A stretch of DNA of 33,247 nucleotides from an uncultured Alistipes sp. (GTDB taxonomy: Bacteria > Bacteroidota > Bacteroidia > Bacteroidales > Rikenellaceae): positions 1 through 33,247 of the forward strand of contig NZ_CABMQJ010000021.1 in the NCBI RefSeq assembly GCF_902388705.1. The letters are read 5' to 3'. Position 1 is the stretch's first letter. Each line of letters opens with the position of its first letter. Positions 8,456 through 16,079 of this stretch are shown here, one piece after another. The translations under genes were made by a program, and so were the position numbers. The notes under the pieces were generated by a model. That model saw only the letters and a list, made by a program, of their open reading frames with translations, ran no database searches and was not told the DNA's origin.

Positions 8456-8848
8456 ATGGAAGAGTTGACCCTTACCACCCCGGCGCTGCTTTTCTCCGCC
8501 GTATCGCTGATCCTGCTGGCCTATACCAACCGGTTCCTGTCCTATGCGCAGCTGGTGCGCACGCTCAAGGAGCAGCACCTGCAGCACCCCTCCAAGGTGA
8601 CCCGTGCGCAGATCGACAACCTGCGCCGCCGCCTGCACCTCACACGTACGATGCAGATACTGGGCGTCACGAGCCTGTTCCTGTGCGTGGTGACGATGTT
8701 CCTGCTTTACATCGGGCTGTCGCTTTTGTCGGCCTATGTTTTCGGTGCGGCGCTGTTGCTGCTCATCGGGTCGCTCGGCGTGTCGATATGGGAGATTCAG
8801 ATTTCGGTGCGGGCGCTGGAAATCCACCTCCACGACATGGAGAAATAA
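8456..8848 (+). CDS. DUF2721 family small membrane protein
   Basis: 130 aa. One hydrophobic segment lies near the N-terminus (about residues 7-22) and two more lie between about residues 65 and 108, separated by a basic stretch around LRRRLHLTRT. The pattern TPALLFSAVSLILLAYTNRF, then LIGSLGVSIWEIQISVRAL and a C-terminal EIHLHDMEK, is typical of DUF2721 proteins. Their function is unknown; they are inner-membrane proteins. The gene stands alone, divergent from pflB, with its own consensus promoter. The start was chosen because it lies 22 nt after the -7 box. Confidence 0.85.
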   Translation: MEELTLTTPALLFSAVSLILLAYTNRFLSYAQLVRTLKEQHLQHPSKVTRAQIDNLRRRLHLTRTMQILGVTSLFLCVVTMFLLYIGLSLLSAYVFGAALLLLIGSLGVSIWEIQISVRALEIHLHDMEK

Positions 8849-9204
8849 GTTGCCGGTTTTTTCCGCCTGCGTCCGAACCTCCCGCCCGAGGGACGATTCC
8901 GGGGACTGGCCGGCGGCGGCTTCGTTTTATCAGGTGCCGTACCTGAAAAAGCGAAGATGCCGCGACGTCGCGTCACTGCATCCCCATACCTACTTATGTA
9001 ACCTAAAACCAACTGTGAATCCGGTTTCCCGGTTTCCACACGACAAAGATACGGGGCCGTCGTTTCTACCCGGTGACGGCCCCGTTACATTCGGATGACG
9101 AATGCCTTCCGTCCCGGACGACCCGCCGGCGGCGGCTCGTGCGAAGGGCCGGCCGAAGCCTCCCCGTGGCGGTCTTGCATCCCGATTGTGCTGCCGTATC
9201 GCAT
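8849..9204. other. Gene-free region with strong hairpins
   Basis: No credible gene is visible; open frames here lack family features. The region holds two notable inverted repeats: 8920-8956 (about 15 pairs with single-base bulges, core CAGGT/ACCTG) and 9051-9085 (11 perfect pairs, ACGGGGCCGTC with GACGGCCCCGT, 13-nt loop). Minus-strand TATCTTTG at 9051-9044 resembles a -7 box pointing toward the first hairpin, so a small RNA is possible but unsupported by a -33 element. Confidence 0.35.
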
Positions 9205-9232
9205 GAAAAGCCCTCCTTTCGAAAGGAGGGCT
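9205..9232 (-). terminator. Intrinsic terminator of the phosphate transporter gene
   Basis: A perfect 11-bp inverted repeat (9209-9219 with 9222-9232, centre CG) lies 77 nt past the transporter stop codon. On the minus strand its stem ends in GGGCTTTT, giving the T-tract expected of a rho-independent terminator for a minus-strand gene. Confidence 0.8.
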
Positions 9233-9309
9233 CGGGCGGATTGTCCGTCGGGGTGTCCAGACACTGTTTCGGAACCGCACGCTTTCCCGTCCGGAACGGG
9301 TGTTCGGCG

Positions 9310-11532
9310 CTACTTTTTCTGTTCCAGGAAGTAATGCTGCGATTTGAGCAGGTTGCGGGCCTGCAGGATCATCGTCTTGGTTTCGTTGAGAATCGTCAGG
9401 TAGAGGACGCTGGCGCGCGTGCTGACAGTAGTGTCGCCGTTGATGCGGCGCAGCTGGCTTTTGACGGCCTCGACGATCGTGTCGAAGAGTTTGTCGCGCA
9501 TCACCAGCACCGTGTCGAGTTCCGAGAAGTCTTTCGTGCGCAGCATGTCGTTGATTTTGTCGAAAATGGCTTCCACCTCATCGTTCACGCGCATCAGGTC
9601 GACGATTTGCTCCTTGGTGAGTCCCTCGTGGTTGTTGTCGATGTGTTCGTAGGCCGGGCGGGTGATGTGGATCAGCGCCTTGGTCACCTCCGAGAGGTAA
9701 TCCACCACCTGCACGTAGAAGTGCCCCGTGTCGATGTCGCACTGCTGCAGCCGCCGCAGCGTCGGCATGATGCCGTACTTGCGGTCGCGGGCCTCTTCGA
9801 AGAGTTTGTCCGACGCCTGTACCATCTCCTTGAGCACCTTGCGGTTTTCCTTGAACACGGCCACCAGCGTGCGGTTGTAGATGCGCGTTACGTGCTCCAT
9901 CGTCGTGCAGACTTCGCCGATGCAGACGCAGAGCACTTCGTCGGGCGTTTCGGCCTTGATTAGCGGCAGCTCCTCCTTTTCCGGGGCTTTCCCGCCGCCG
10001 GACGCGCGGTGGCTGCGGAAGAGCAGCCATGCGCAGAGCAGCGTGAGCGCTGTGACGGCAATCCATCCGCCCCAGAGCAGCAGCAGCGTGACGCAGAGGG
10101 CTATCAGGAAGCCCCCGAGCGCCGTGATGAACCAGCCCGAAATGACGGCCATCACGCCCGTGATGCGGTATACGGCGCTCTCCCGGCCCCAGGTGCGGTC
10201 GGCCAGCGACGAGCCCATCGCCACCATGAACACGACGTAGGTCGTCGAGAGCGGCAGCTGGTAGGAGGTGCCGATGGCAATCAGAATCGAGGCGGCCGTG
10301 AGGTTCACGACGGCGCGAATCATGTCGTAGGGCGCCGACGAACGCTCTTCGGCGGGCAGGGGCATAAAGCGGCGGTCGATGACTTGCCGCATGCGGTTGG
10401 GAATCAGCCCCGTCCACATGGTGTTGAGCACGAGCGAGGCGCGCACCAGGCTGCGCGATACGAACGTCGAGCCGAAGCGTTCGTCGCCCTCGTGCTGCGA
10501 GGCGAGCGAAAGTTCGGTTTCGGTGACGTGCTGCGACTTCTTCGAGAAGAAGAGCGTCAGCACCATCACCAGACCCGAGGCCAGCAGCAGCAGGAAGTTG
10601 GCGCGTGCGGGGTTGGCCAGTTCCCCCATCGTTATCGATTCGCTGCCGGCTTCGCGGGCGATTTGCCAGGCGTCGTAGCTGGCCAGCGGTACGCCGATGA
10701 AGTTCACCAGGTCGTTTCCGGCGAAAGCCAGCGCCAGCGAGAACGTGCCCGCAAGAATCGTGATGCGCATGATGTTGAGCCGCATGCACTGGAAGAGCCA
10801 CAGGACGACGGACGCCGCGGCCCAGAATGCGAGCAGCGTCAGCAGTACGTGTTCGCCGACGTATTCCGTGACCGACGTGGGCACGAGCCCCGAGCTCTTC
10901 AGCCCCTTGAACAACGCGAAGTAGAGGATTCCGGCCAGCGAAATGCCGCACCAGACAGCGCCCCAGCGGCGGAATACCGGGGCGTAGCGGAACGAGAAAA
11001 TCAGCCGTGAGATGTACATGAACAGCGACCCGGCCGCGAATGCCAGCGCCACGGAGAGCAGGATGGCGGCGATGATGACCATCGCCTTGCCCGTGTTGAT
11101 GTATTGCGAGAGGTCGGCCAGCGACGAGCCCGAATCGCCCTGGATATGGAACAGTGCGGCGGCGACGGCTGCGCCCAGCAGGCCGAAGACCATCGACACG
11201 GTGGTCGACGTCGGCAGCCCGAGCGTGTTGTAGAGGTCCAGCAGCAGGACGTTGCCCAGCATCATGCCCAGAAAGAGCATCATGATTTCCGTAAAGGTGA
11301 ACTGTCCGGGGTAAAATACGCCGCTGCGGGCCACCTCCATCATGCCGCTCGAGGTGAGCGTGCCGACGAGGATGCCGGTTGCGGCAATCCAGAGGATGAC
11401 GCGCCGCGGGGCGGCTTTCGACCCGAGGGCCGAGTTGAGGAAGTTGACCGCGTCGTTGGCCACGCCCACGACGATACCCATCACGGCCAGCAGGCCCATG
11501 ATGACGACGATGCATGTGAATAGGGGACTCAT
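9310..11532 (-). CDS. PiT family inorganic phosphate transporter with C-terminal PhoU-like (DUF47) domain
   Basis: 740 aa. The N-terminal part, to about residue 510, is a PiT-type transporter. It has the family's GVANDAVNFLNSALGS repeat signature near residue 23 and the second copy AFAGNDLVNFIGVPLAS near residue 268, with about ten to twelve membrane helices. The remaining 200 or so residues are a helical soluble domain like DUF47/PhoU, which in other bacteria tunes phosphate uptake. It imports phosphate through the inner membrane. It follows the response regulator and histidine kinase genes on the same strand, 74 nt after the kinase, which supports a phosphate-responsive operon. The gap carries three ACGGAT/ATCCGT elements. 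A terminator follows. Confidence 0.92.
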   Translation of the reverse strand: MSPLFTCIVVIMGLLAVMGIVVGVANDAVNFLNSALGSKAAPRRVILWIAATGILVGTLTSSGMMEVARSGVFYPGQFTFTEIMMLFLGMMLGNVLLLDLYNTLGLPTSTTVSMVFGLLGAAVAAALFHIQGDSGSSLADLSQYINTGKAMVIIAAILLSVALAFAAGSLFMYISRLIFSFRYAPVFRRWGAVWCGISLAGILYFALFKGLKSSGLVPTSVTEYVGEHVLLTLLAFWAAASVVLWLFQCMRLNIMRITILAGTFSLALAFAGNDLVNFIGVPLASYDAWQIAREAGSESITMGELANPARANFLLLLASGLVMVLTLFFSKKSQHVTETELSLASQHEGDERFGSTFVSRSLVRASLVLNTMWTGLIPNRMRQVIDRRFMPLPAEERSSAPYDMIRAVVNLTAASILIAIGTSYQLPLSTTYVVFMVAMGSSLADRTWGRESAVYRITGVMAVISGWFITALGGFLIALCVTLLLLWGGWIAVTALTLLCAWLLFRSHRASGGGKAPEKEELPLIKAETPDEVLCVCIGEVCTTMEHVTRIYNRTLVAVFKENRKVLKEMVQASDKLFEEARDRKYGIMPTLRRLQQCDIDTGHFYVQVVDYLSEVTKALIHITRPAYEHIDNNHEGLTKEQIVDLMRVNDEVEAIFDKINDMLRTKDFSELDTVLVMRDKLFDTIVEAVKSQLRRINGDTTVSTRASVLYLTILNETKTMILQARNLLKSQHYFLEQKK

Positions 11533-11568
11533 TTCGTTGTTTTGGGTTTATCCGGTACAAAGGTCTGA

Positions 11569-11600
11569 AACGGATGTTACAAATCCGTTACGTACGGATT
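11569..11600 (-). promoter_or_regulatory. Repeated ACGGAT/ATCCGT elements upstream of the phosphate transporter
   Basis: AACGGAT (11569-11575) and ATCCGTT (11583-11589) form a perfect 7-bp inverted repeat with a 7-nt spacer. AATCCGT (11582-11588) also pairs with ACGGATT (11594-11600) across 5 nt. The central arm can therefore join either partner. The cluster lies between the kinase stop and the transporter ATG. It could be a response-regulator operator or alternating RNA hairpins. Confidence 0.45.
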
Positions 11601-11606
11601 GCGCCC

Positions 11607-13055
11607 CTATGAATGTTTGCGCAGGGTGAAGACGAATTCCAGTCCGCCGCGCTCGCCGTTGCGTACCGAGATTGTCCCGCCGTGAATCAGAACGGCGTTT
11701 TTGACGATCGACAGCCCGAGTCCCGTGCCGCCCAGCTTGCGCGAGCGGCCTTTGTCGATGCGGTAGAAGCGCTCGAACAGGTGCGGCAGGTGCTCTTCGT
11801 CGACGCCGATGCCGTTGTCGGCGAACAGGAGGGTGTACGCCTCGGGCGTTTCGCCGAGCAGGCGGATGAAGATGTCGCGCCCGCCCGAATAGGCCGCGGC
11901 GTTGTCCGCGAGGTTGCGGAACACCGATGCCAGCAGCGAGGGGCTGCCCTCGATGGCTATCGGCCCCGGGAAGTCGCAGTTCACGCGCAGCCGCCGGCCT
12001 TCGGGCCGGAGCTCCATGTCGGCCCGGATTTCGTCGACCAGATCGTTGAGCACCACGTGCTCCTTGCGAATCAGCTGGCTGGCTTCGTCCATGCGCGTGA
12101 CGGTCGAGATGTCGGCCAGCAGGCTGCGCAGCCGCTCCGTCTGTGCGCACCCCTTCTCGAGGAACGCCGTGCGCCTGGCGGCCGGAAGCTCCGGATTCGC
12201 CAGCAGGGTTTCCAGATAGCCCTGTATCGCCGTCACAGGGGTTTTCAGCTCGTGGCTGATGTTGTTGGTGAGCTGTTTCTTGATGCGGATTTTCTCCTGC
12301 TCTTCGTGCAGCGCCAGCGCGTGTTCGCGGTCGCGGTCGGCCGTCGTCCGCTGCAGGCGGGCGTAGAGGCGGATGATGTGGTTCGAGATGTCGCCCAGTT
12401 CGTCGTGGGGGAATATCGGCTGTTCGTCGATTTGCTCGCCCCGTTCGGCGCGTTCGGCGAATTCGTTCAGGCGGGTGATGTTGTGCCCCAGGCGGCGGGT
12501 CGCGAAGTAGGCCGCCACGCTCATCAGCAGCGTCACCCCCAGCATGAACCAGAGGAATTCGCGGTCGGCGGCCAGCACTTCGCGCAGCGACAGGGAGTAG
12601 GGGACGGCCGAGCGGACGACGAGGCTGTCGCCCCGCATGGCCGAGTAGAAGTAAAAGCGGTGGGTGCTCTCCGAGTGGCGGCGAATCGTGAAACCCGTGC
12701 CGCGGGCGAGGGCTTCCGCGATTTCGGGACGGCCGAGGTGGTTGGCGGCGGGCAGGCTGTCGGCCGAGTTGTCGAACGTGACCCGTCCGTCGGTGCCGAT
12801 CAGCGTGATGCGCAGGCCGGGGTAGGGCCCGCTGTGGGCGGCGGCGAACTCTGCGGGCGGAATTCCGTCCGCGAGGGCGTCGAGCATCCGCAGGTTGAAG
12901 AGCTGCAGGCGCGCGTCGAGCCGTTCGGCTTTGAAGCGTTTTTCGCGGCCGTACTGGAACGTGACGAAACACGCGACGAGCGTCCACGAAAACGCCAGCA
13001 GCAGCAGGAACAGCCGCCGGTGGTAGGAGAGTTTACTCCTCAAAGCCGTAGCCAT
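11607..13055 (-). CDS. Sensor histidine kinase, PhoR-like
   Basis: 482 aa membrane kinase. Membrane segments lie at about residues 14-32 and 168-188, with an extracytoplasmic sensor region of about 135 residues between them. Then follow a HAMP-like linker, a HisKA domain with the phospho-acceptor H268 in ISHELKTPVTAIQGYLETL, and a HATPase domain with the N box NLADNAAAY, G1 DNGIGV and G2 GGTGLGLSIVK. It autophosphorylates and passes phosphate to the response regulator encoded just before it. The genes overlap by 23 nt (the ATG lies inside the regulator's last codons), so translation is coupled. A phosphate role is inferred from the PiT transporter downstream; the sensed ligand is not visible. 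Confidence 0.92.
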   Translation of the reverse strand: MATALRSKLSYHRRLFLLLLAFSWTLVACFVTFQYGREKRFKAERLDARLQLFNLRMLDALADGIPPAEFAAAHSGPYPGLRITLIGTDGRVTFDNSADSLPAANHLGRPEIAEALARGTGFTIRRHSESTHRFYFYSAMRGDSLVVRSAVPYSLSLREVLAADREFLWFMLGVTLLMSVAAYFATRRLGHNITRLNEFAERAERGEQIDEQPIFPHDELGDISNHIIRLYARLQRTTADRDREHALALHEEQEKIRIKKQLTNNISHELKTPVTAIQGYLETLLANPELPAARRTAFLEKGCAQTERLRSLLADISTVTRMDEASQLIRKEHVVLNDLVDEIRADMELRPEGRRLRVNCDFPGPIAIEGSPSLLASVFRNLADNAAAYSGGRDIFIRLLGETPEAYTLLFADNGIGVDEEHLPHLFERFYRIDKGRSRKLGGTGLGLSIVKNAVLIHGGTISVRNGERGGLEFVFTLRKHS

Positions 13056-13713
13056 AGCCCAGGCGTGTTACGATATGCTCCCCGTAGGGGCCGATTTTGC
13101 GGCGCAGGCGCGTGATGTTGACGTCGATGGTGCGGTCGAGTACGATCACTTCGTCGCTCCAGACCTTCTGCAGTATCTCCTCGCGCGAGAAAATCCTGCC
13201 GCGGGAAGAGAGCAGCAGGGCCAGTATTTCGAACTCCTTTTTCGTCAGTGCGAGCGGCGTGCCGTCGACCGTGCAGACCTTGCGGTCGAGATCCATGTGC
13301 AGGCCCTCGAAAGCAATCGTCCTGCTCCCGGCCGCCGGGCTGGAGGTGCGGCGCAGGACGGTGCGTACGCGGGCCAGCACTTCGCGGATGGAAAACGGTT
13401 TGGCGATGTAGTCGTCGGCGCCGATGTTCAGCCCCGCGACCGTGTCGTCTTCGGTGTCCCGCGCCGTGCAGAAGATAATCGGCACACCGGCTGTTTCGGG
13501 CCGCGCCTTGAGCTGCCGGGCCATTTTGAAACCGCTCGTTTCGCCCATCATGACGTCCAGCAGAATCAGCGAATAACGTTCGGGGTGCATCTCGAGCGCC
13601 TGCTCGGCGCTGTAAGCCACGTCGACTTCATACCCCTCGACTTCGAGGTTGAACTGCAGAATCTCGCACAGGGATTCTTCGTCGTCGACCACCAGGATTT
13701 TGTACTTTGTCAT
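13033..13713 (-). CDS. Response regulator, OmpR/PhoB family
   Basis: 226 aa. The receiver domain covers about residues 1-120, with the acidic pair D10-D11, phospho-acceptor D53 in LLDVMMG and K105 in AKPF. The C-terminal winged helix of OmpR/PhoB type contains LTKKEFEILALLLSSRG and VLDRTIDVNITRLRRKI, the DNA-recognition helix. It is a DNA-binding transcription regulator controlled by the adjacent kinase. The operon starts here: minus-strand TACTTTTG (13746-13739) is a likely -7 box. The inverted repeat ACGGA-N6-TCCGT (13721-13736) lies between that box and the ATG, suggesting autoregulation. Confidence 0.93.
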   Translation of the reverse strand: MTKYKILVVDDEESLCEILQFNLEVEGYEVDVAYSAEQALEMHPERYSLILLDVMMGETSGFKMARQLKARPETAGVPIIFCTARDTEDDTVAGLNIGADDYIAKPFSIREVLARVRTVLRRTSSPAAGSRTIAFEGLHMDLDRKVCTVDGTPLALTKKEFEILALLLSSRGRIFSREEILQKVWSDEVIVLDRTIDVNITRLRRKIGPYGEHIVTRLGYGYGFEE

Positions 13714-13720
13714 AACCGTT

Positions 13721-13746
13721 ACGGAATGGAATCCGTGTCAAAAGTA
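13721..13746 (-). promoter_or_regulatory. Promoter and candidate operator of the two-component/phosphate operon
   Basis: Minus-strand TACTTTTG (13746-13739) matches TAnnTTTG. Just downstream, ACGGA (13721-13725) and TCCGT (13732-13736) form an inverted repeat with a 6-nt spacer, over the likely transcription start. The same half-site recurs three times before the phosphate transporter gene. No good -33 element is visible. Confidence 0.5.
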
Positions 13747-13806
13747 CGCAACAATCCGCTTATTGCACGCCGTGCGGGGCATATTTAACCAAAATGTAAC
13801 AGCGCG

Positions 13807-14871
13807 TCAATCGCCCAGCACGGCCATCTGCTGGCGGATCGACTCCTCGTGGATGGCCTGCAGTACCGAGCGCATGAATTCGCGGTCCATGCCCATCTGT
13901 ACGGCCTGCCCGGCCCTGCGCGCCAGCAGCTCTTCGTAACGCTGCGCCTGCAGCACGGGCATGTTGTGCTCCTTTTTGTACTGTCCGATGTCGCGCGAAA
14001 CGCGCATGCGGCGCGAGAGCAGCTCGAGCAGTTCGTCGTCCAGTTTGTCGATTTGCGAACGCAGTTCGGTGAGGCTCTCCGTCGTGGCGCTGGCTTCGCG
14101 GATTACGAGGCTGCGGCAGATGTAGGCCAGTCCCTGCGGCGTGACCTGCTGCGCCTTGTCGCTCCATGCGCAGTCGGGCGAGCAGTGCGCCTCGACGATC
14201 AGGCCGTCGAAGCCCAGATCCATGGCCTGCTGCGAGAGGGGGGCGATCAACTCGCGGCGGCCGCCGATGTGGCTCGGGTCGCAGAAGATCGGCAGCGACG
14301 GCAGGCGGCGGTGCAGCTCGATGGGAATCGACCACATCGGGTGGTTGCGGTAGAGGCTCTTGTCGATTGACGTGAAGCCGCGGTGGATGACGCCGAGGCG
14401 GCGGATGCCGGCGTTGTGGATGCGCTCCACGCCGCCTATCCACAGCTCGAGGTCGGGGCTTACGGGATTCTTGACCAGCACCGGGATGTCGTGTCCCCGC
14501 AGCGCGTCGGCGATTTCCTGCATGGCGAACGGGTTGGCCGTGGTGCGGGCCCCTATCCAGAGCATGTCGATGCCGCCCTCGAGGGCCGCCTTGACGTGGC
14601 TGCGCGTGGCAACCTCCGTTGCGGTGTACATGCCCGTTTCGCGCTTCACGCGCTGCAGCCACGCGACGCCTTCGACGCCCACGCCTTCGAATCCTCCGGG
14701 CTTGGTGCGGGGCTTCCACAGCCCGGCACGGTAAATATGCACGCCCTCTGCGGCCAGTTCACGGGCCGTTTCCATAACTTGTTCTTCCGTTTCGGCGCTG
14801 CACGGCCCCGCGATGACCAGCGGCCGGCGGGGGTCGACCCCCGGGAAACTGATGGGTTGTAAATCGTTCAT
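13807..14871 (-). CDS. Bifunctional 3-deoxy-7-phosphoheptulonate synthase / chorismate mutase
   Basis: 354 aa. Residues 1 to about 260 form a type I-beta DAHP synthase; motifs include PLVIAGPCSAE, RAGLWKPRTKPGGFEG and DMLWIGARTTANPFAMQEIAD. It condenses phosphoenolpyruvate with erythrose 4-phosphate, the first step of aromatic amino acid synthesis. Residues about 265-350 are an AroQ-type chorismate mutase (LRSQIDKLDDELLELLSRRM, then IGQYKKEHNMPVLQ), which makes prephenate. The cytoplasmic fusion is typical of Bacteroidetes. It follows pheA by 141 nt on the same strand, so the Phe/Tyr leader upstream of pheA probably controls both. No terminator is visible between them. Confidence 0.93.
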   Translation of the reverse strand: MNDLQPISFPGVDPRRPLVIAGPCSAETEEQVMETARELAAEGVHIYRAGLWKPRTKPGGFEGVGVEGVAWLQRVKRETGMYTATEVATRSHVKAALEGGIDMLWIGARTTANPFAMQEIADALRGHDIPVLVKNPVSPDLELWIGGVERIHNAGIRRLGVIHRGFTSIDKSLYRNHPMWSIPIELHRRLPSLPIFCDPSHIGGRRELIAPLSQQAMDLGFDGLIVEAHCSPDCAWSDKAQQVTPQGLAYICRSLVIREASATTESLTELRSQIDKLDDELLELLSRRMRVSRDIGQYKKEHNMPVLQAQRYEELLARRAGQAVQMGMDREFMRSVLQAIHEESIRQQMAVLGD

Positions 14872-15012
14872 GATTTTATGCTTTTTTATAATTTGTTTGT
14901 TCGGTTGTTTTCGGCTGCCGCTGCCTGCGGCTGTTTATAGGCCCGACCTGCTTTGCGCCCGCCTGCGGCAACTGCAGCCCCGGCGGTGGGGGTTATACGG
15001 CTTTTTGCTGCG
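14872..15012 (-). other. Gap between pheA and the DAHP synthase gene
   Basis: This 141-nt spacer is longer than expected inside an operon. No gene, T-tract terminator or TAnnTTTG box is visible. It contains short GC hairpins, for example GCCGC-AGGCA-GCGGC on the minus strand near 14930. Confidence 0.35.
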
Positions 15013-15858
15013 TCATATTTCCGGATTGGGACATTCGGCGTATTCCCCCAGGATGCGGAAGTCGCTGGTCAGCGGGCGCGCCGCCTCGACTGCCTGCCGG
15101 TACCGTACGGGATCGTCGAAGGTGACGTCCACGTAAAAGCGGTATTCCCATTCGCGGCCGATAATCGGCAGCGACTGGATTTTCGAGAGGTTGATTTCGT
15201 AAAACGAGAGCAGCGTCAGCACTTTCGAGAGGCTCCCCTGCGTGTGGGGCAGTGTGAATACCAGCGACGCCTTGTCGGTGCGGGCCTTGTCGGTGAACTC
15301 CGCCGCACGGGTGCGGTCGGCCAGGACGAGGAACCGCGTGAAGTTGTGTTTGTTGGTTTCGATGCCCCGTTCGAGGATTTCGAGGCCGTAGAGTTCGGCT
15401 GCCGCCGCTCCGCAGATGGCGGCCGTGCCGCGCAGTCCCCGTTCGGCGATTTCGCGGGCGCTGCCGGCGGTGTCGTCGCGCTCGACGACTTTCATCGCCG
15501 GGCGGGCTTTCAGGTAGTCGCCGCACTGCATCAGCGCAATGGGGTGCGAGTGCACCTCGCCGATGTCGCCTGCCGCCTGCCCGGGCAGCGCCGCCAGTAC
15601 GTGCGAAATGCGGAGCTTGTACTCGCCGATGACGGTGAGCGAGCTGCGGCGCAGCAGTTCGTGGTTGGGGAGCAGGCTCCCGGCGATGGTGTTTTCGATG
15701 GCCGCCACGCCCAGCAGCGCCGGGTCGGCTGCCATGCGGGCGAACTGCTCGTCGAAACTGTCGCAGGGCAGTATCTCGACCGGCTCGCCGGGGAAACTGC
15801 CGCGTGCCGCCGTTTCGTGGAAACAGCCCGGCTGGCCCTGTATCGTAATCCTTTTCAT
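15013..15858 (-). CDS. pheA: Prephenate dehydratase
   Basis: 281 aa. The N-terminal 180 or so residues are a periplasmic-binding-like prephenate dehydratase domain (ITIQGQPGCFHETAA, VAAIENTIAGSLLPNHELL). The expected catalytic Thr-Arg-Phe motif is seen as FTRF near residue 180. The C-terminal ACT domain (LVFTLPHTQGSLSKVLTLLS, then ESLP-like IQSLP) binds phenylalanine for feedback inhibition. The enzyme turns prephenate into phenylpyruvate in the cytoplasm. The ATG lies 19 nt after the T-tract of a leader terminator (15878-15906), so expression depends on readthrough of an attenuator. The chorismate mutase fusion downstream supplies the substrate. Confidence 0.94.
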   Translation of the reverse strand: MKRITIQGQPGCFHETAARGSFPGEPVEILPCDSFDEQFARMAADPALLGVAAIENTIAGSLLPNHELLRRSSLTVIGEYKLRISHVLAALPGQAAGDIGEVHSHPIALMQCGDYLKARPAMKVVERDDTAGSAREIAERGLRGTAAICGAAAAELYGLEILERGIETNKHNFTRFLVLADRTRAAEFTDKARTDKASLVFTLPHTQGSLSKVLTLLSFYEINLSKIQSLPIIGREWEYRFYVDVTFDDPVRYRQAVEAARPLTSDFRILGEYAECPNPEI

Positions 15859-15877
15859 AGCTGATTTTCGCGCATTG

Positions 15878-15961
15878 AAAAATCCCGCTCTTTACAGAAC
15901 GGGATTCTTCGTGTTTTCACTCTATTGTTTCATACAGTTAACTGCATACAATCCCGCTCTT
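15878..15961 (-). promoter_or_regulatory. Transcription attenuator of the pheA operon
   Basis: Read on the minus strand. Terminator: AATCCCGTTCT (15906-15896), GTAA loop, AGAGCGGGATT (15891-15881), 11 pairs including one G-U, then a T-run to 15878. Antiterminator: the same AATCCCGTTCT can pair with an identical AGAGCGGGATT at 15960-15950, inside the last codons of the leader frame. The repeat is 12 nt if the preceding A is counted. A ribosome at the leader stop codon would cover the first copy and allow termination. A ribosome stalled in the Phe/Tyr run would leave it free and allow readthrough. Confidence 0.85.
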
Positions 15962-16018
15962 CCTCGTGCCGTAAAAGAAAAAGTAAAAGAAATAATATGC
16001 AAAACCGTAAGTTCTCAT
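15938..16018 (-). CDS. Phe/Tyr-rich leader peptide of the pheA operon
   Basis: A 26-codon frame starts at ATG 16018-16016 and ends at TAA 15940-15938. Residues 4-16 contain six Phe and five Tyr among thirteen positions, including the run FFYFFFY at 10-16. Such density is expected only of an amino-acid-sensing leader, as in enterobacterial PheL. The start lies about 28 nt after the -7 box, so it is the first frame on the transcript. The last codons, AAG AGC GGG ATT, form one arm of the antiterminator. Tyr codons beside Phe codons fit an operon that feeds both amino acids through DAHP synthase and chorismate mutase. The frame is too short for routine gene finding. Confidence 0.85.
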   Translation of the reverse strand: MRTYGFAYYFFYFFFYGTRKSGIVCS

Positions 16019-16045
16019 CCTAACCTGTGATGGTATTAACTCCGG

Positions 16046-16076
16046 CAAATATAGTGAAATATTCCCGAAATGCAAA
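16046..16076 (-). promoter_or_regulatory. Promoter of the pheA leader operon
   Basis: Minus-strand TTTG (16076-16073), a 19-nt spacer and TATATTTG (16053-16046) match the Bacteroidetes consensus exactly. It begins 4 bp after the stop codon of the upstream kinase-like gene. Predicted transcription starts near 16040, leaving about 20 nt before the leader ATG. Confidence 0.85.
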
Positions 16077-16079
16077 TAA

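Noticed and set aside
9578..11560. 660-codon minus-strand frame overlapping the PiT gene
   Set aside because: Arg/His/Pro-rich shadow in another frame of the same strand; the PiT frame carries all conserved motifs.
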